A DNA stretch of 40,314 bases from Betaproteobacteria bacterium HGW-Betaproteobacteria-7 (GTDB lineage Bacteria; Pseudomonadota; Gammaproteobacteria; Burkholderiales; Rhodocyclaceae). Within the stretch, counting starts at the first letter, position 1. Each line of letters begins with the position of its first letter. The position numbers and the translations under genes were made by a program. Under the pieces are notes generated by a model. That model was not told the DNA's origin, made no database searches, and saw only the letters and a program-made list of their open reading frames with translations. The stretch lies in contig PHCE01000027.1 in assembly GCA_002840765.1 (NCBI GenBank), positions 1 through 40,314 on the forward strand, in the 5' to 3' direction. This document shows positions 1 to 8,612 of the stretch, piece after piece.

Positions 1-1
1 G

Positions 2-214
2 GCGCGCGACGGGCATCTGGTGATCGCCGCGCAGGTCGATGACACCTGGCTAAAGCTAGCGCGGTTGATCGGCGGCGAAGCGTTGGCGGCCGACGCCCGC
101 TTTCACGGTGCGGCAAACCGAAACGCCAATCGCGAGGCGGCACTGGCCGCGGTGCTCGCCGGCCGCCAGGCGATGCGCCAGGAAGCCGTGCTGGCCGTGC
201 GCGAGGACTGGTGA
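2..214 (+). CDS. 3' fragment of a probable CaiB/BaiF-type CoA-transferase
   Basis: Only the last 70 codons are in the window; the reading frame is open from base 2. The visible part (DGHLVIAAQVDDTWLKLARL, then LAADARF, then NREAALAAVL) resembles the segment of class III CoA-transferases that follows the large domain, in which DGxLxIA...ND precedes an ADPRF motif. These enzymes move CoA between carboxylic acids. The protein stops about 15 residues after this block, whereas family members usually continue for roughly 80 to 100 residues past it. It is therefore either an atypically short member, a truncated gene, or another family. Its stop TGA overlaps the ATG of the next gene by one base, which argues that this end is the genuine translated one. 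Confidence 0.4.
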   Translation, partial: ARDGHLVIAAQVDDTWLKLARLIGGEALAADARFHGAANRNANREAALAAVLAGRQAMRQEAVLAVREDW

Positions 215-1293
215 TGCACGGCCGGCGCGCCTTCCTGAAACTGCTGGCCAGCCTGCCGGCATGGCCGGCTGGGGCGGCGCTGGCGGTACCGGAGTTCGCC
301 GCCGTCATCCCCGGCCGGCCGCTGGTCTTTCCCCGCGACCACGGCGCCCATCCCGAATTCCGCACCGAATGGTGGTACGCCACCGGCTGGCTGGCCTTGC
401 CTGACGGCCGTCCGCTCGGCTTCCAGAGCACCTTCTTCCGCATCCGCACGGGCCTCGGCGAAGACAACCCGAGCGCCTTCGCGCCGCGCCAGTTACTCGT
501 TGCCCACGCTGCGCTGGCCGATCCGGCGCTCGGCCAGCTGCGCCACGATCAGCGCAGCGCGCGCAGCGGCCTCGGCCGCGCCGGGTTCTCAGAGGAACGC
601 ACGCAGGTGTGGATCGGTGACTGGCGCTTCGAGCAGGAAGGCAACAACTACCGCACCGCCGTCCGCGCCGCCGACTTCGCCTACGCGCTGGAACTGCGTC
701 CGGACGGCCCGCCGCTGCTCAACGGCGCCGGCGGTTTCAGCCAGAAGGCGCCGGACCCGCGCCACGCCAGCTACTACTACAGCCGGCCGCAACTGGCGGT
801 CGCCGGCACGGTAACGCTGGCCGGTCGGCAGCAGGCGGTCAGCGGCCGCGCCTGGCTCGATCACGAGTGGTCGAGCGAATTGCTGCCGGCCGGCGCCCAA
901 GGCTGGGACTGGATCGGCATCAATCTCGACGACGGCGGGGCGCTGATGGCCTTCCGCCTGAGACAGACCGATGGCACGGCCCTGTGGGCCGCCGCGACAT
1001 TCCGCCCGGCCGGCGGTGCGGTGCAGGTGCTGGCGCCGGAGTCCATCAGCTTCACGCCGCTGCGCCGCTGGCGCTCGCCGCGAACCGACATCGACTATCC
1101 CGTCGAATGGCAGGTGCGCATCGCCGACCGCAGCTTTCAGCTACGCCCGCTGTTCGACGACCAGGAACTCGACAGCCGGCGCTCGACCGGCGCCGTCTAT
1201 TGGGAAGGCGCCGTGCGCCTGAGCGAGGCCGGCCGCGAGATCGGCCGCGGCTATCTGGAAATGACCGGCTATGGCGAGGCGATCAGGGTTTAG
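214..1293 (+). CDS. Tat-exported AttH/CrtC-like lipocalin-domain protein
   Basis: A 359-residue protein beginning with a twin-arginine signal (RRAFLK followed by a hydrophobic stretch ending in ALA), so it is predicted to be folded in the cytoplasm and exported. The body has the hallmarks of the AttH / carotenoid 1,2-hydratase-like fold: EWWYATGWL near residue 50, GFQSTFFR, YYYSRPQL in the middle and WLDHEWSS around residue 215. Family members are often named hydroxyneurosporene synthase, but no carotenoid genes are nearby, so hydration of carotenoids is unlikely. AttH proteins are usually encoded with an ABC exporter, and that partner is not seen here. The ATG at 214 overlaps the upstream stop; a GTG one codon earlier is possible. 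The stop codon overlaps the convergent stop of the ycaO gene. Confidence 0.75.
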   Translation: MHGRRAFLKLLASLPAWPAGAALAVPEFAAVIPGRPLVFPRDHGAHPEFRTEWWYATGWLALPDGRPLGFQSTFFRIRTGLGEDNPSAFAPRQLLVAHAALADPALGQLRHDQRSARSGLGRAGFSEERTQVWIGDWRFEQEGNNYRTAVRAADFAYALELRPDGPPLLNGAGGFSQKAPDPRHASYYYSRPQLAVAGTVTLAGRQQAVSGRAWLDHEWSSELLPAGAQGWDWIGINLDDGGALMAFRLRQTDGTALWAAATFRPAGGAVQVLAPESISFTPLRRWRSPRTDIDYPVEWQVRIADRSFQLRPLFDDQELDSRRSTGAVYWEGAVRLSEAGREIGRGYLEMTGYGEAIRV

Positions 1294-3476
1294 GTCGCCC
1301 GCGCCCGGTGCAGTTTCTGGTAGCTATCGATCAGACGCTGGTGCCGATCGAGACCTTCCAGTTTCATGCTCGTGGGCGTCAAGCCGAAGAAGCGCACGCT
1401 GCCGTCCACCGAGCCCAGCACCGCATCCATGCGCGGATCGCCAAACATCCGGCGGAAATTGACTTCGTAATCGGCCAGTTCCAGGTCGTCGTCGAGCAGC
1501 ACCTCCAGCACCACATTCAAGGCCTGATAGAACAAGCCGCGCTCGACCGTGTTCTCGTTGTACTGCAGGAAGGTGCCTACCAGCTCGTGTGCCGCTTCAA
1601 ATTGCTGCAAGGCGAGATTGATCAACAGCTTCAACTCGAGAATCGTCAGCTGACCCCAGACCGTGTTCTCGTCAAACTCGACGCCGATCAAGGTGATGAT
1701 GTCGGTGTAATCATCGAGTTCGCTGTCTTCCAGACGTTCCAGCAGGGCTTGCAGCTGGGCATCGTCGAGGCGGTGCAGGTTGAGGATGTCCTCGCGGAAC
1801 AGCAGCGCCTTGTTGGTGTTGTCCCAGATCAGGTCTTCCACCGGATAAATTTCCGAATAACCCGGCACCAGGATGCGGCAGGCCGTTGCGCCGAGTTGGT
1901 CATAGACCGCCATGTAGGCTTCCTTGCCCATGTCCTCGAGAATGCCGAACAAGGCAGCGGCTTCGTCGGCGTTGGAGTTTTCACCCTGACCGGAAAAGTC
2001 CCACTCGACAAACTCGTGGTCAGCCTTGGCGCTGAAAAAGCGCCATGACACGACGCCGCTGGAATCGATGAAGTGTTCGACGAAGTTATTCGGTTCAGTG
2101 ACGGCGTTGCTTTCAAAGGTCGGCCGCGGCAGATCGTTCAGGCCTTCAAAACTGCGCCCCTGCAGCAACTCGGTCAGACTGCGTTCCAGCGCCACCTCCA
2201 GGCTCGGATGCGCGCCGAAGGAGGCAAACACACCGCCGGTGCGCGGGTTCATCAAGGTCACGCACATCACCGGGAATTCACCGCCCAACGACGCATCCTT
2301 GACCAGCACCGGAAAGCCCTGTTTTTCCAGTTCCTCGATGCCGGCCAGAATGCCGGGATATTTCGCCAGCACCTCCTGCGGCACATCGGGGAGGGCGAGT
2401 TCACCTTCGAGAATTTCGCGTTTGACCGCCCGTTCAAAAATTTCCGACAGGCATTGCACCTGCGCTTCGGCCAGCGTATTGCCGGCGCTCATGCCATTGC
2501 TGAGGAACAGGTTGTCGATCAGGTTGGTCGGGAAATGCACCACTTCGCCGTCCGACTGGCGCACATACGGCAGCGCACAGATGCCGCGCTGCACATTGCC
2601 GGAGTTGGTGTCGTAGAGATGCGAGGCCCGTAACTCGCCATCGGGGTTGTAAATTTCCAGGCAGTATTCATCGAGAATTTCCGGCGGCAGCGCATCTTTA
2701 CGGCCCGGCTTGAACCAGCGTTCATTCGGGTAATGCACAAACGCCGCGTTGGCGATGTCCTCGCCCCAGAACTGGTCGTTGTAGAAGTGATTGCAACTCG
2801 CCCGCTCGATGAATTCGCCCAGGGCCGACGCCAGGGCGCTTTCCTTGGTCGCGCCCTTGCCGTTGGTAAAACACATCGGCGAGTGCGCGTCGCGGATATG
2901 CAGCGACCACACGTTGGGCACCAGATTGCGCCACGAAGCGATTTCAATCTTGATGCCCAGGCCCGCCAAAACCCCCGACATATTGGCGATGGTCTGCTCC
3001 AGCGGCAGATCCTTGCCGGCGATATAGGTACTTGCTGCCGAATCGGGATTCAGCGCCAGCAAGGCCTGCGCATCGGCATCCAGATTTTCTACTTCCTCAA
3101 TCACAAATTCGGGCCCGGTTTGCACCGCCTTTTTCACCGTGCACCGGTCGATGGAACGCAAAATGCCCTGCCGGTCCTTGGCGGAGATGTCCGCCGGCAA
3201 CTCGACCTGAATCTTGAAAACTTGCTTGTAGCGGTTTTCCGGATCAACGATGTTGTTCTGCGACAGGCGGATGTTGTCGGTCGGAATATTGCGCGTATCG
3301 CAGTACAGCTTGACGAAGTAAGCCGCACACAAAGCCGATGAAGCCAGAAAGTAATCGAACGGCCCCGGCGCCGAGCCATCGCCCTTGTAGCGGATAGGCT
3401 GGTCGGCGATGACCGTGAAGTCATCGAACTTGGCCTCAAGACGAAGCTTGTCGAGAAAATTGACCTTGATTTCCAT
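1290..3476 (-). CDS. ycaO: OsmC-YcaO fusion protein
   Basis: A 728-residue protein with two parts. Residues 1 to about 145 form an OsmC-type peroxiredoxin-like domain with two cysteines, C50 and C112, at the spacing of the OsmC redox pair. Residues about 165 to 728 align along their length with E. coli YcaO: YIAGKDLPLEQTIA, CFTNGKGATKESALASALGE, the second ATP-site helix LSEIFERAVKREIL, and the C-terminal helical repeat region ending in KLHRARAT. The terminal PxPxP of azoline-forming YcaO enzymes is absent, as in E. coli YcaO. YcaO proteins phosphorylate amide backbones with ATP; E. coli YcaO is linked to RimO-dependent methylthiolation of ribosomal protein S12, but the substrate here is not evident. 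E. coli YcaO lacks the OsmC part. The gene is convergent with the AttH-like gene and stands alone. Confidence 0.92.
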   Translation of the reverse strand: MEIKVNFLDKLRLEAKFDDFTVIADQPIRYKGDGSAPGPFDYFLASSALCAAYFVKLYCDTRNIPTDNIRLSQNNIVDPENRYKQVFKIQVELPADISAKDRQGILRSIDRCTVKKAVQTGPEFVIEEVENLDADAQALLALNPDSAASTYIAGKDLPLEQTIANMSGVLAGLGIKIEIASWRNLVPNVWSLHIRDAHSPMCFTNGKGATKESALASALGEFIERASCNHFYNDQFWGEDIANAAFVHYPNERWFKPGRKDALPPEILDEYCLEIYNPDGELRASHLYDTNSGNVQRGICALPYVRQSDGEVVHFPTNLIDNLFLSNGMSAGNTLAEAQVQCLSEIFERAVKREILEGELALPDVPQEVLAKYPGILAGIEELEKQGFPVLVKDASLGGEFPVMCVTLMNPRTGGVFASFGAHPSLEVALERSLTELLQGRSFEGLNDLPRPTFESNAVTEPNNFVEHFIDSSGVVSWRFFSAKADHEFVEWDFSGQGENSNADEAAALFGILEDMGKEAYMAVYDQLGATACRILVPGYSEIYPVEDLIWDNTNKALLFREDILNLHRLDDAQLQALLERLEDSELDDYTDIITLIGVEFDENTVWGQLTILELKLLINLALQQFEAAHELVGTFLQYNENTVERGLFYQALNVVLEVLLDDDLELADYEVNFRRMFGDPRMDAVLGSVDGSVRFFGLTPTSMKLEGLDRHQRLIDSYQKLHRARAT

Positions 3477-3685
3477 GCGGGGATTCCGAAAGAGAGTTCA
3501 AAACGAATGGGCCGCCATTATCGGTGACAGGCAGCGTGCGCTTTGCAATTCTGCACTTCGGCATTCAATAACGACGCAGGTTGGCCTCCGGCAGGTGTGA
3601 ATAACATGCCGCGGAAGCCCCGGTTTGGTCGGGTGGTTGCGGGTCTATGCCCCGTCCTGACCGTACTGAGCGCCGCGCCGGAAAA

Positions 3686-3709
3686 GGGCTTCATCCTTCG
3701 ATGAAGCCC
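3686..3709 (-). terminator. Rho-independent terminator of the secreted hydrolase gene
   Basis: A perfect 9-bp stem (GGGCTTCAT with ATGAAGCCC) and a 6-nt loop. On the - strand it is followed by TTTT. It lies about 35 bases past the stop codon of the hydrolase gene at 3743. Confidence 0.7.
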
Positions 3710-3742
3710 GCCGCAAACCGCCGGGAAACCCGCCGGTCTAAC

Positions 3743-5248
3743 TCAGGGCGCCAGCAGTTCGGCGCAGTGCCCCGGCTCGGCCGGCGCCGCTTCGATGCAC
3801 GCGCCACGTCCGATGCACTGATCGGGCGGTAGCTTCTTGCCCTGCTCGACGTGCCCGACCAGCAGATCGAACGCCTGCTGGGCGTGCGGCTGGATCAGCT
3901 CCAGTTGCGGCAGGGTCAGCTTGTAGGTCTCGATGTGGTTGCCGTTCTGCACCTCATAGAGCCGGTAGGCCGGCTGGCGTTCGTGACGGTGGCGACGATG
4001 ATGTCGGTCATCATCAGCCTGCTGGTCGCCGGCCGCCGCAACCTTGCGGGCATAGGCACGGGCATGATGGTCGATCGGCAGCAGCGCATCCATGGTCCCG
4101 GCGACGGTGATCAGCGGGCGTTGCAGGCGACCGCTGGTAGCGAAATCGGCGACGTTGTCGCCCACTTCCGAGGCCGACTGGCGGGCGACGTAATTGTAGT
4201 TTTCCAGGCCGCTGCCATAGGTGTCATAGGCCGGATCCAGGCGCTTCTGCCACTGGCACAGCGTCACCTCCCAGAACGAAGCGGAATTCATCGACCACAG
4301 TGAGCCGGCGCCGCTGCCCAGATCGGGCGGATAGCCGGCGGCGCGGATATTCCTTGCGGCGGTACTCGTCGCATCCATGCCACTATCGACGTAATCCGGG
4401 AAATTCAATACGGCGGCCGGCAAGTCGGTCAACAGGTTGGCGGCATTGGCATCGACGAAGGTGCCTTCCCAATCGACGCCGCCATCGAACCACTCCGGGG
4501 CCGACTCGACCGCCCGCCGAACCTGGTAGCCGCCGTTGGAGGTGCCGACGGCGTAGGTAAAGCGCGGCGCCTTGCCGTAATTGGCGGCCGCCCCCCGATG
4601 GGCCAGTTTCGAGGCGAGCACCATGAAATCGCGCCAGCGGGTAAATTCCTGGCCCGGGTCGTTAGCGTAGAAATGCACCCAGGTCGGCGACGCCGGATTG
4701 AGGCGGCAGCCCAGCGGATCGCTGGCATCGCTCAACCTCAGATTGAGCATGCCCTTGTTCTGCGAGGCGTAGGCGTAGCCTTTCTGGACGACATAATCGC
4801 TCCAGGCGAAATCGCCGTTGAACTCGCTGCGCGTGCCGGACGCCCCGGCCACCACCAGGCGGCCGTTCCAGTTGGCAGGCAGGCGCAACAGGAAACGGGC
4901 CTGCCCGGTCGGATCGCTGGCAATGCGGGCGTTGAGCTGGATGCCGGGCACCGGACCGTTGATCGGCGTCCGGTTGGCCGGGTCCGGCGCGATCGTCGCC
5001 CGGTCGGTCTGCGGCGTGAAGGCGAATGGCGGCAAGCCGGGCAGCGAATTGTTGGCCGGCGTCGTCGCCGCGTTGGCCGTGGTCAGGTCGGGGCTTTCGA
5101 CACAGCTGACGTCGGCCAGCCGGTTGCCAAAGGCCTGAACCAGGTTGCCGCAACGGTCGGCATGCGCGGCGCCGGTGCCGAGCAGCATGATCAGGGCAGA
5201 GAGGCAGCGAAGTGCAGGCCGGGATGATTTGTCGGGAAGGGGTTTCAT
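3743..5248 (-). CDS. secreted alpha/beta hydrolase, possibly tannase/feruloyl-esterase-like
   Basis: A 501-residue protein with a Sec signal peptide (hydrophobic core ALIMLLGTGAAHA, cleavage after about residue 30). The nucleophile elbow is GTSNGG near residue 235. The acid is probably within MDALLPIDHH and the histidine within NGNH near residue 435. Size, secretion and layout resemble the tannase/feruloyl esterase group, but the cysteine next to the serine and the HC pair typical of that group are missing. The substrate therefore stays open; an oligomeric ester is possible. Just before the catalytic histidine lies an odd stretch rich in Asp, His and Arg (DDDRHHRRHRHER), which looks like an expanded loop. 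The start is supported by AGGAGA 7 nt upstream. It is monocistronic, with a terminator downstream. Confidence 0.65.
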   Translation of the reverse strand: MKPLPDKSSRPALRCLSALIMLLGTGAAHADRCGNLVQAFGNRLADVSCVESPDLTTANAATTPANNSLPGLPPFAFTPQTDRATIAPDPANRTPINGPVPGIQLNARIASDPTGQARFLLRLPANWNGRLVVAGASGTRSEFNGDFAWSDYVVQKGYAYASQNKGMLNLRLSDASDPLGCRLNPASPTWVHFYANDPGQEFTRWRDFMVLASKLAHRGAAANYGKAPRFTYAVGTSNGGYQVRRAVESAPEWFDGGVDWEGTFVDANAANLLTDLPAAVLNFPDYVDSGMDATSTAARNIRAAGYPPDLGSGAGSLWSMNSASFWEVTLCQWQKRLDPAYDTYGSGLENYNYVARQSASEVGDNVADFATSGRLQRPLITVAGTMDALLPIDHHARAYARKVAAAGDQQADDDRHHRRHRHERQPAYRLYEVQNGNHIETYKLTLPQLELIQPHAQQAFDLLVGHVEQGKKLPPDQCIGRGACIEAAPAEPGHCAELLAP

Positions 5249-5683
5249 GGTTTATCTCCTGTCGTTATTGTTGTCCCGGCCGGAGCGACCGGAACATGCC
5301 GGGTTGGCAACGTCATCGTTGCAACCTGATGGCATACTGATCATCGGCCTCAATTATTGCAATTCAAATTGGCAACCATGAGCCGATCGGCTCATTTGGC
5401 CTGACCAGGAGAGACATATTGGTCATGCGCTTTGGCTATCGCAGCCTGTCACGCTGACTACTTCAGACGGCTGCCAACAAAGCGGGACTACCGATCGGAA
5501 AGCAGATGGCCTGGTAGGCCCAAGACGAAGAGATCCATCAGCAAAGTGGGATCCAGTCGGCGTATATGACCGATGTCGTGAGCATGCCGAGCAGGCCAGC
5601 GATGGCTGGCCGGGGTGTCCGGTACAACGTGGGGCGCTGGATGGTCGAGGTCTGGTCGGCCGTCAGCCGGTAGGCGCCGACGC
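5249..5683. other. 435-bp intergenic region without a recognisable gene
   Basis: The region lies between the start of the secreted hydrolase gene and the stop of the chemoreceptor gene, both on the - strand, so it must hold the hydrolase promoter. I see no convincing coding sequence in any frame. It contains an 18-bp perfect palindrome (5378-5395) and a second inverted repeat, GCAACG-TCAT-CGTTGC (5307-5322). The stretch 5351-5375 is AT-rich compared with the surroundings. The part from 5400 to 5683 shows nothing I can identify. Confidence 0.6.
5378..5395. promoter_or_regulatory. perfect 18-bp palindrome, possible operator
   Basis: ATGAGCCGATCGGCTCAT is identical on both strands. It sits about 130 bases upstream of the hydrolase ATG, next to an AT-rich segment that could carry its promoter. 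Such symmetry is typical of a binding site for a dimeric repressor or activator; no regulator gene lies next to it, so which protein binds is unknown. Confidence 0.4.
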
Positions 5684-7654
5684 TCAGGACGTCGCCAGGT
5701 GCTGCAGCAGGGTCAGCTGGGCGACCGCCTCCTGCATCGCTTCCATGCCTTTCGCCAGTTCTTCCAGGCGGGCCAGACTGGCTTTGAGCTCTTCGCGTTC
5801 CTTGCCCGCGTTCTCGCTCATGCTGACGATCTGGTCGGCCGCAAGCGTGCTCTTGTCGGCCATTTCCTGCGTCGTGCCGACGGTTTCTGTCGCTACCGCG
5901 CGGATTTTCGCAATCGTCGTCACCGCTTCGTGAATGCTCTTGGTCGTCCCCTGCGCTTGATCCTTCGCCGACTGGGCGAGCTTGCGCACCTCGTCGGCGA
6001 CGACCGCGAAGCCACGCCCGGCTTCGCCCGCCCGGGCTGCCTCGATTGCCGCGTTGAGCGCCAGCAGGTTGGTCTGGTCGGCGATCGCGCCGATGCCGCC
6101 GGTAATCTGGCTGATCCCTTGCGAGATGCGTTCCAGATCGTCGAGTTCGCTGCCCAGCCGCGACTGGGCCGAGCGGGTCTGGGTGGCGGCATCGCTGATC
6201 GAGCGGATGCTGCGCTGGGCGATGTCCAGGGTGTCGGCCTGGTGCAATGTCGCCTGCTCCAGTTGCGGCAAAGCAGCGAGCAAGGGGGCGATGGCTTGCT
6301 GATACTCGACGACGCGCTCGGTCACCGCCGACTGGATGCTGTTCAGCGCCGTCCAGCGATGCAGGGCGCGCTGGGCGTAATGCCCGGCATAAGCGGCGTA
6401 GTCGACCGGGAAACGGGCCATCGCCTCGTTGCGCTGGTCGAAGAAGGCGAGCGCCGACAGGGTCTGGTTGATCGGCACGCCGAGGATTTCACCGAAGGTC
6501 GAGAAGCCGGCGGCCGGGACATCGTCGAAGAAATGCGCTTCGGCGAGCCGCCCGGCATTGCCGACCCGGCGCAGGACGCAATCGTTGAGCAGGACGGCGC
6601 TCGGCCGCCCATGGCGGCTGAGGAACTGCTGCCAGTCATTGCGCGTGGCCGAGATGAAATCCGTGGCCTTGAGCAGGTGCAGGCGGTCGCCGAATTCGAG
6701 ATCGCAAAAGAAGGCGATGCTGTTGTCGCGGATTTCGGCGACCGAACGGATGAAATACTCGTTCTCGACCTTGACCGCGAAGGTCATGCCTTCCAGTTGC
6801 TTGCCCAGTTCGGCCGGGCTGCAACGCAGGTGGCCGGCAAGCACGTTGAGGATCGGCTGCGACCGGCCGTCGGCGCCGAACAGCGAGGTTACGGTACGGG
6901 CCACCGGATCGGCTTCGGCGACCAGCCAGCTTTGCTGCGTCGGTTCGAAATTCTGGCTCTTGAACGGGGCGAAGGATTTGCCTTCGGCCATCTGGCAGAA
7001 GATCAGCACGGCCTTACCCTGCAGCACCGAGCCGCCAGCGGCGATGTAAGTGCCACTGAAATTGAGTTTGCCGCCGGCAGAACCACCGATCGCCAGGCAG
7101 GGGAAACGCCCGCACTGGTACCAGGCCTGCATCAGGAAACCTTCGGAGGCCGACAGTCCGTCGCAGAACAGCAGCGCAAAGCTACGTTCACCGGACAGTG
7201 CGATGCCCGGCCGGATCTGTTCCAGTTCCTTGCGGATCGCCGCGATGCGCTGGCTGGCGGAATGCGTGTCCTTGACGTGGAGGTCGACGACATGCACCTC
7301 GTGGCGGGCGATCAGTCCCTGTGGCAACCACAGCCAACTGCCCTGCGAACCCTGCATCTCGCAGTAAGGCGAACCTCCCGCCTGACCACACAGGGCGCCG
7401 GTCGAGGACAGCGTCAGTACCGTGCGTCCGGCTGTTGCCAGGCGCTGCCAGGCGGCGCTGACCCGGGGAAAATCGGTTTCCGGGGGTACGAAGGAGAGCA
7501 GGAGGCCGGCTTCGCCACTGGCGCCGAGTTGGTTGAAGGCTGCCGGCGGGGTGTTGCAATCGAAGCGCCCGCTCTGTGGCACGCCTTCCTGCTGAACCTC
7601 TGACTGCTGCAGGCGGCTCGACGCGTCGTTTCCGAACATGGAAAACAGGCCCAT
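5684..7654 (-). CDS. soluble methyl-accepting chemotaxis protein with FIST sensor domain
   Basis: A 656-residue chemoreceptor. Residues about 45 to 410 form a FIST N plus FIST C sensor region (for example [33 protein letters not shown], and [14 protein letters not shown] near its end). FIST domains are thought to sense small ligands such as amino acids. Residues about 470 to 656 form the signalling coiled coil with the very conserved hairpin [20 protein letters not shown] and [16 protein letters not shown], which contacts CheA and CheW. There is no membrane segment or signal peptide, so the receptor should be cytoplasmic. It ends without a CheR-tethering pentapeptide. GGGGGAG lies just before the ATG. 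No chemotaxis genes are adjacent. Confidence 0.9.
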   Translation of the reverse strand: MGLFSMFGNDASSRLQQSEVQQEGVPQSGRFDCNTPPAAFNQLGASGEAGLLLSFVPPETDFPRVSAAWQRLATAGRTVLTLSSTGALCGQAGGSPYCEMQGSQGSWLWLPQGLIARHEVHVVDLHVKDTHSASQRIAAIRKELEQIRPGIALSGERSFALLFCDGLSASEGFLMQAWYQCGRFPCLAIGGSAGGKLNFSGTYIAAGGSVLQGKAVLIFCQMAEGKSFAPFKSQNFEPTQQSWLVAEADPVARTVTSLFGADGRSQPILNVLAGHLRCSPAELGKQLEGMTFAVKVENEYFIRSVAEIRDNSIAFFCDLEFGDRLHLLKATDFISATRNDWQQFLSRHGRPSAVLLNDCVLRRVGNAGRLAEAHFFDDVPAAGFSTFGEILGVPINQTLSALAFFDQRNEAMARFPVDYAAYAGHYAQRALHRWTALNSIQSAVTERVVEYQQAIAPLLAALPQLEQATLHQADTLDIAQRSIRSISDAATQTRSAQSRLGSELDDLERISQGISQITGGIGAIADQTNLLALNAAIEAARAGEAGRGFAVVADEVRKLAQSAKDQAQGTTKSIHEAVTTIAKIRAVATETVGTTQEMADKSTLAADQIVSMSENAGKEREELKASLARLEELAKGMEAMQEAVAQLTLLQHLATS

Positions 7655-7805
7655 GATTACTCCCCCGATTTAGTTGTGCCGAGCAATGTAACGAACGGGT
7701 TGGCCTCGCGCAAGCGCCGGAATTTGCACAAGAATATTGTTAATTGCCCATGAAGCCTATGGATTTCGCATCCACGTCAATGATATTGGGGTGAGTTGAT
7801 TGGGA

Positions 7806-8612
7806 TTAGCGGCTGCCGCCCAGCAAGTAATTGATGACCTCCTGCCACCACGCCGCATCGACCTGCCCCTGCCAGTCGTTGTGATCGGCGCCAATCACGT
7901 TCCACTGCCGTTTCGGCCCGCTCAGGCCGGTGTACAGGGTCTGGCCGAAGGCTGCCGGGACGATGCTGTCGTGTTCGGCGAGGACGATGGCGCTGCGGCC
8001 ACGGTGGTCGGTCAGGCGGGCGGCGCTGTCGTAGCGGTCGCGCAGCAGCCAGCCGACCGGCAGCCACGGATAGTGGTGGCGGCCGACATTGTCCAGGCGG
8101 TCCTAGGGCGTGATCAGTAGCAGGATGTCGTCTTGGCCGGCAGCGCCGGCAGCCACCGCGGCGCCCAGCGATTCGCCGGCCAGCACCAGCGGTCCGGGGA
8201 ACTGGCGGCGGGCGGCGGCCAGTGTGGCGCTGGCATCGGCGAGCAGGGTTGCTTCTCCGGGTTTGCCGGGGCGTGAGCCGTACCCGGGGTATTCGGCGAG
8301 GATCACGCGCAGGCCGAGGCCGGTCAGCGTTGCCGCATAGGCGGCGCGGTGTCCGGCATGGCCGGCGTTGCCGTGGAACAGCAGCAGCGTGGCGCGGGCC
8401 GGGCCGGCAGGTTCGCGCAAAAAGCCGCGGTAGTCGGTGGCATCCGGCCAGGGTTGCAGGCCATCGCGGGCGGCCTCGGCGAGCAGCGCCGGGCGCGGCG
8501 GGTTGTCGGGAAAATACAGTAGGTCATCCTGAATCATGGCGAAGCTCCCCCACAACAGCAGCATGGCGACGACCAGCGCCGGCAGCACGAACAGTCCACG
8601 TTCACCGCGCAT
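7806..8612 (-). pseudogene. alpha/beta hydrolase interrupted by an in-frame amber codon
   Basis: From the ATG at 8612 the frame encodes an N-terminal membrane anchor, LLYFPDNPPRP, the oxyanion segment FHGNAGHAGHR, YPGYGSRPGKPGE and the nucleophile elbow GESLG, then meets TAG at 8103-8105. The same frame continues without interruption for 98 codons to TAA at 7806, and this part is clearly the rest of the same protein: RLDNVGRHHYPWLPVGWLL, then DRYDS, LAEHDSIVP with the acid and GADHNDW with the histidine. Relatives of this FrsA/BEM46-like family usually have TPWD or TPFD at the TAG site, so a single TGG to TAG change would explain it. The 169-residue truncated product lacks the Asp and His of the triad. 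A sequencing error remains possible. It overlaps the upstream DUF2784 gene by 11 bases. Confidence 0.85.

Noticed and set aside
867..2048. 393-codon + strand frame bridging the AttH-like and ycaO genes
   Set aside because: It overlaps two well-supported genes on different strands and its composition changes at their border, so it is a shadow frame.
5400..5683. Possible transposase remnant between the hydrolase and chemoreceptor genes
   Set aside because: Short translated pieces looked unusual, but no transposase motif, terminal repeat or target duplication could be found.
5615..7603. 662-codon open frame on the + strand opposite the chemoreceptor gene
   Set aside because: It mirrors the conserved chemoreceptor codon by codon, its product has no recognisable domain and is rich in Arg, Gly and Gln, as is usual for antisense frames in GC-rich DNA.
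7777..8067. 96-codon - strand frame near the end of the interrupted hydrolase
   Set aside because: It is in a different frame from the hydrolase continuation, which keeps the catalytic Asp and His; this frame has no similarity to a known protein.
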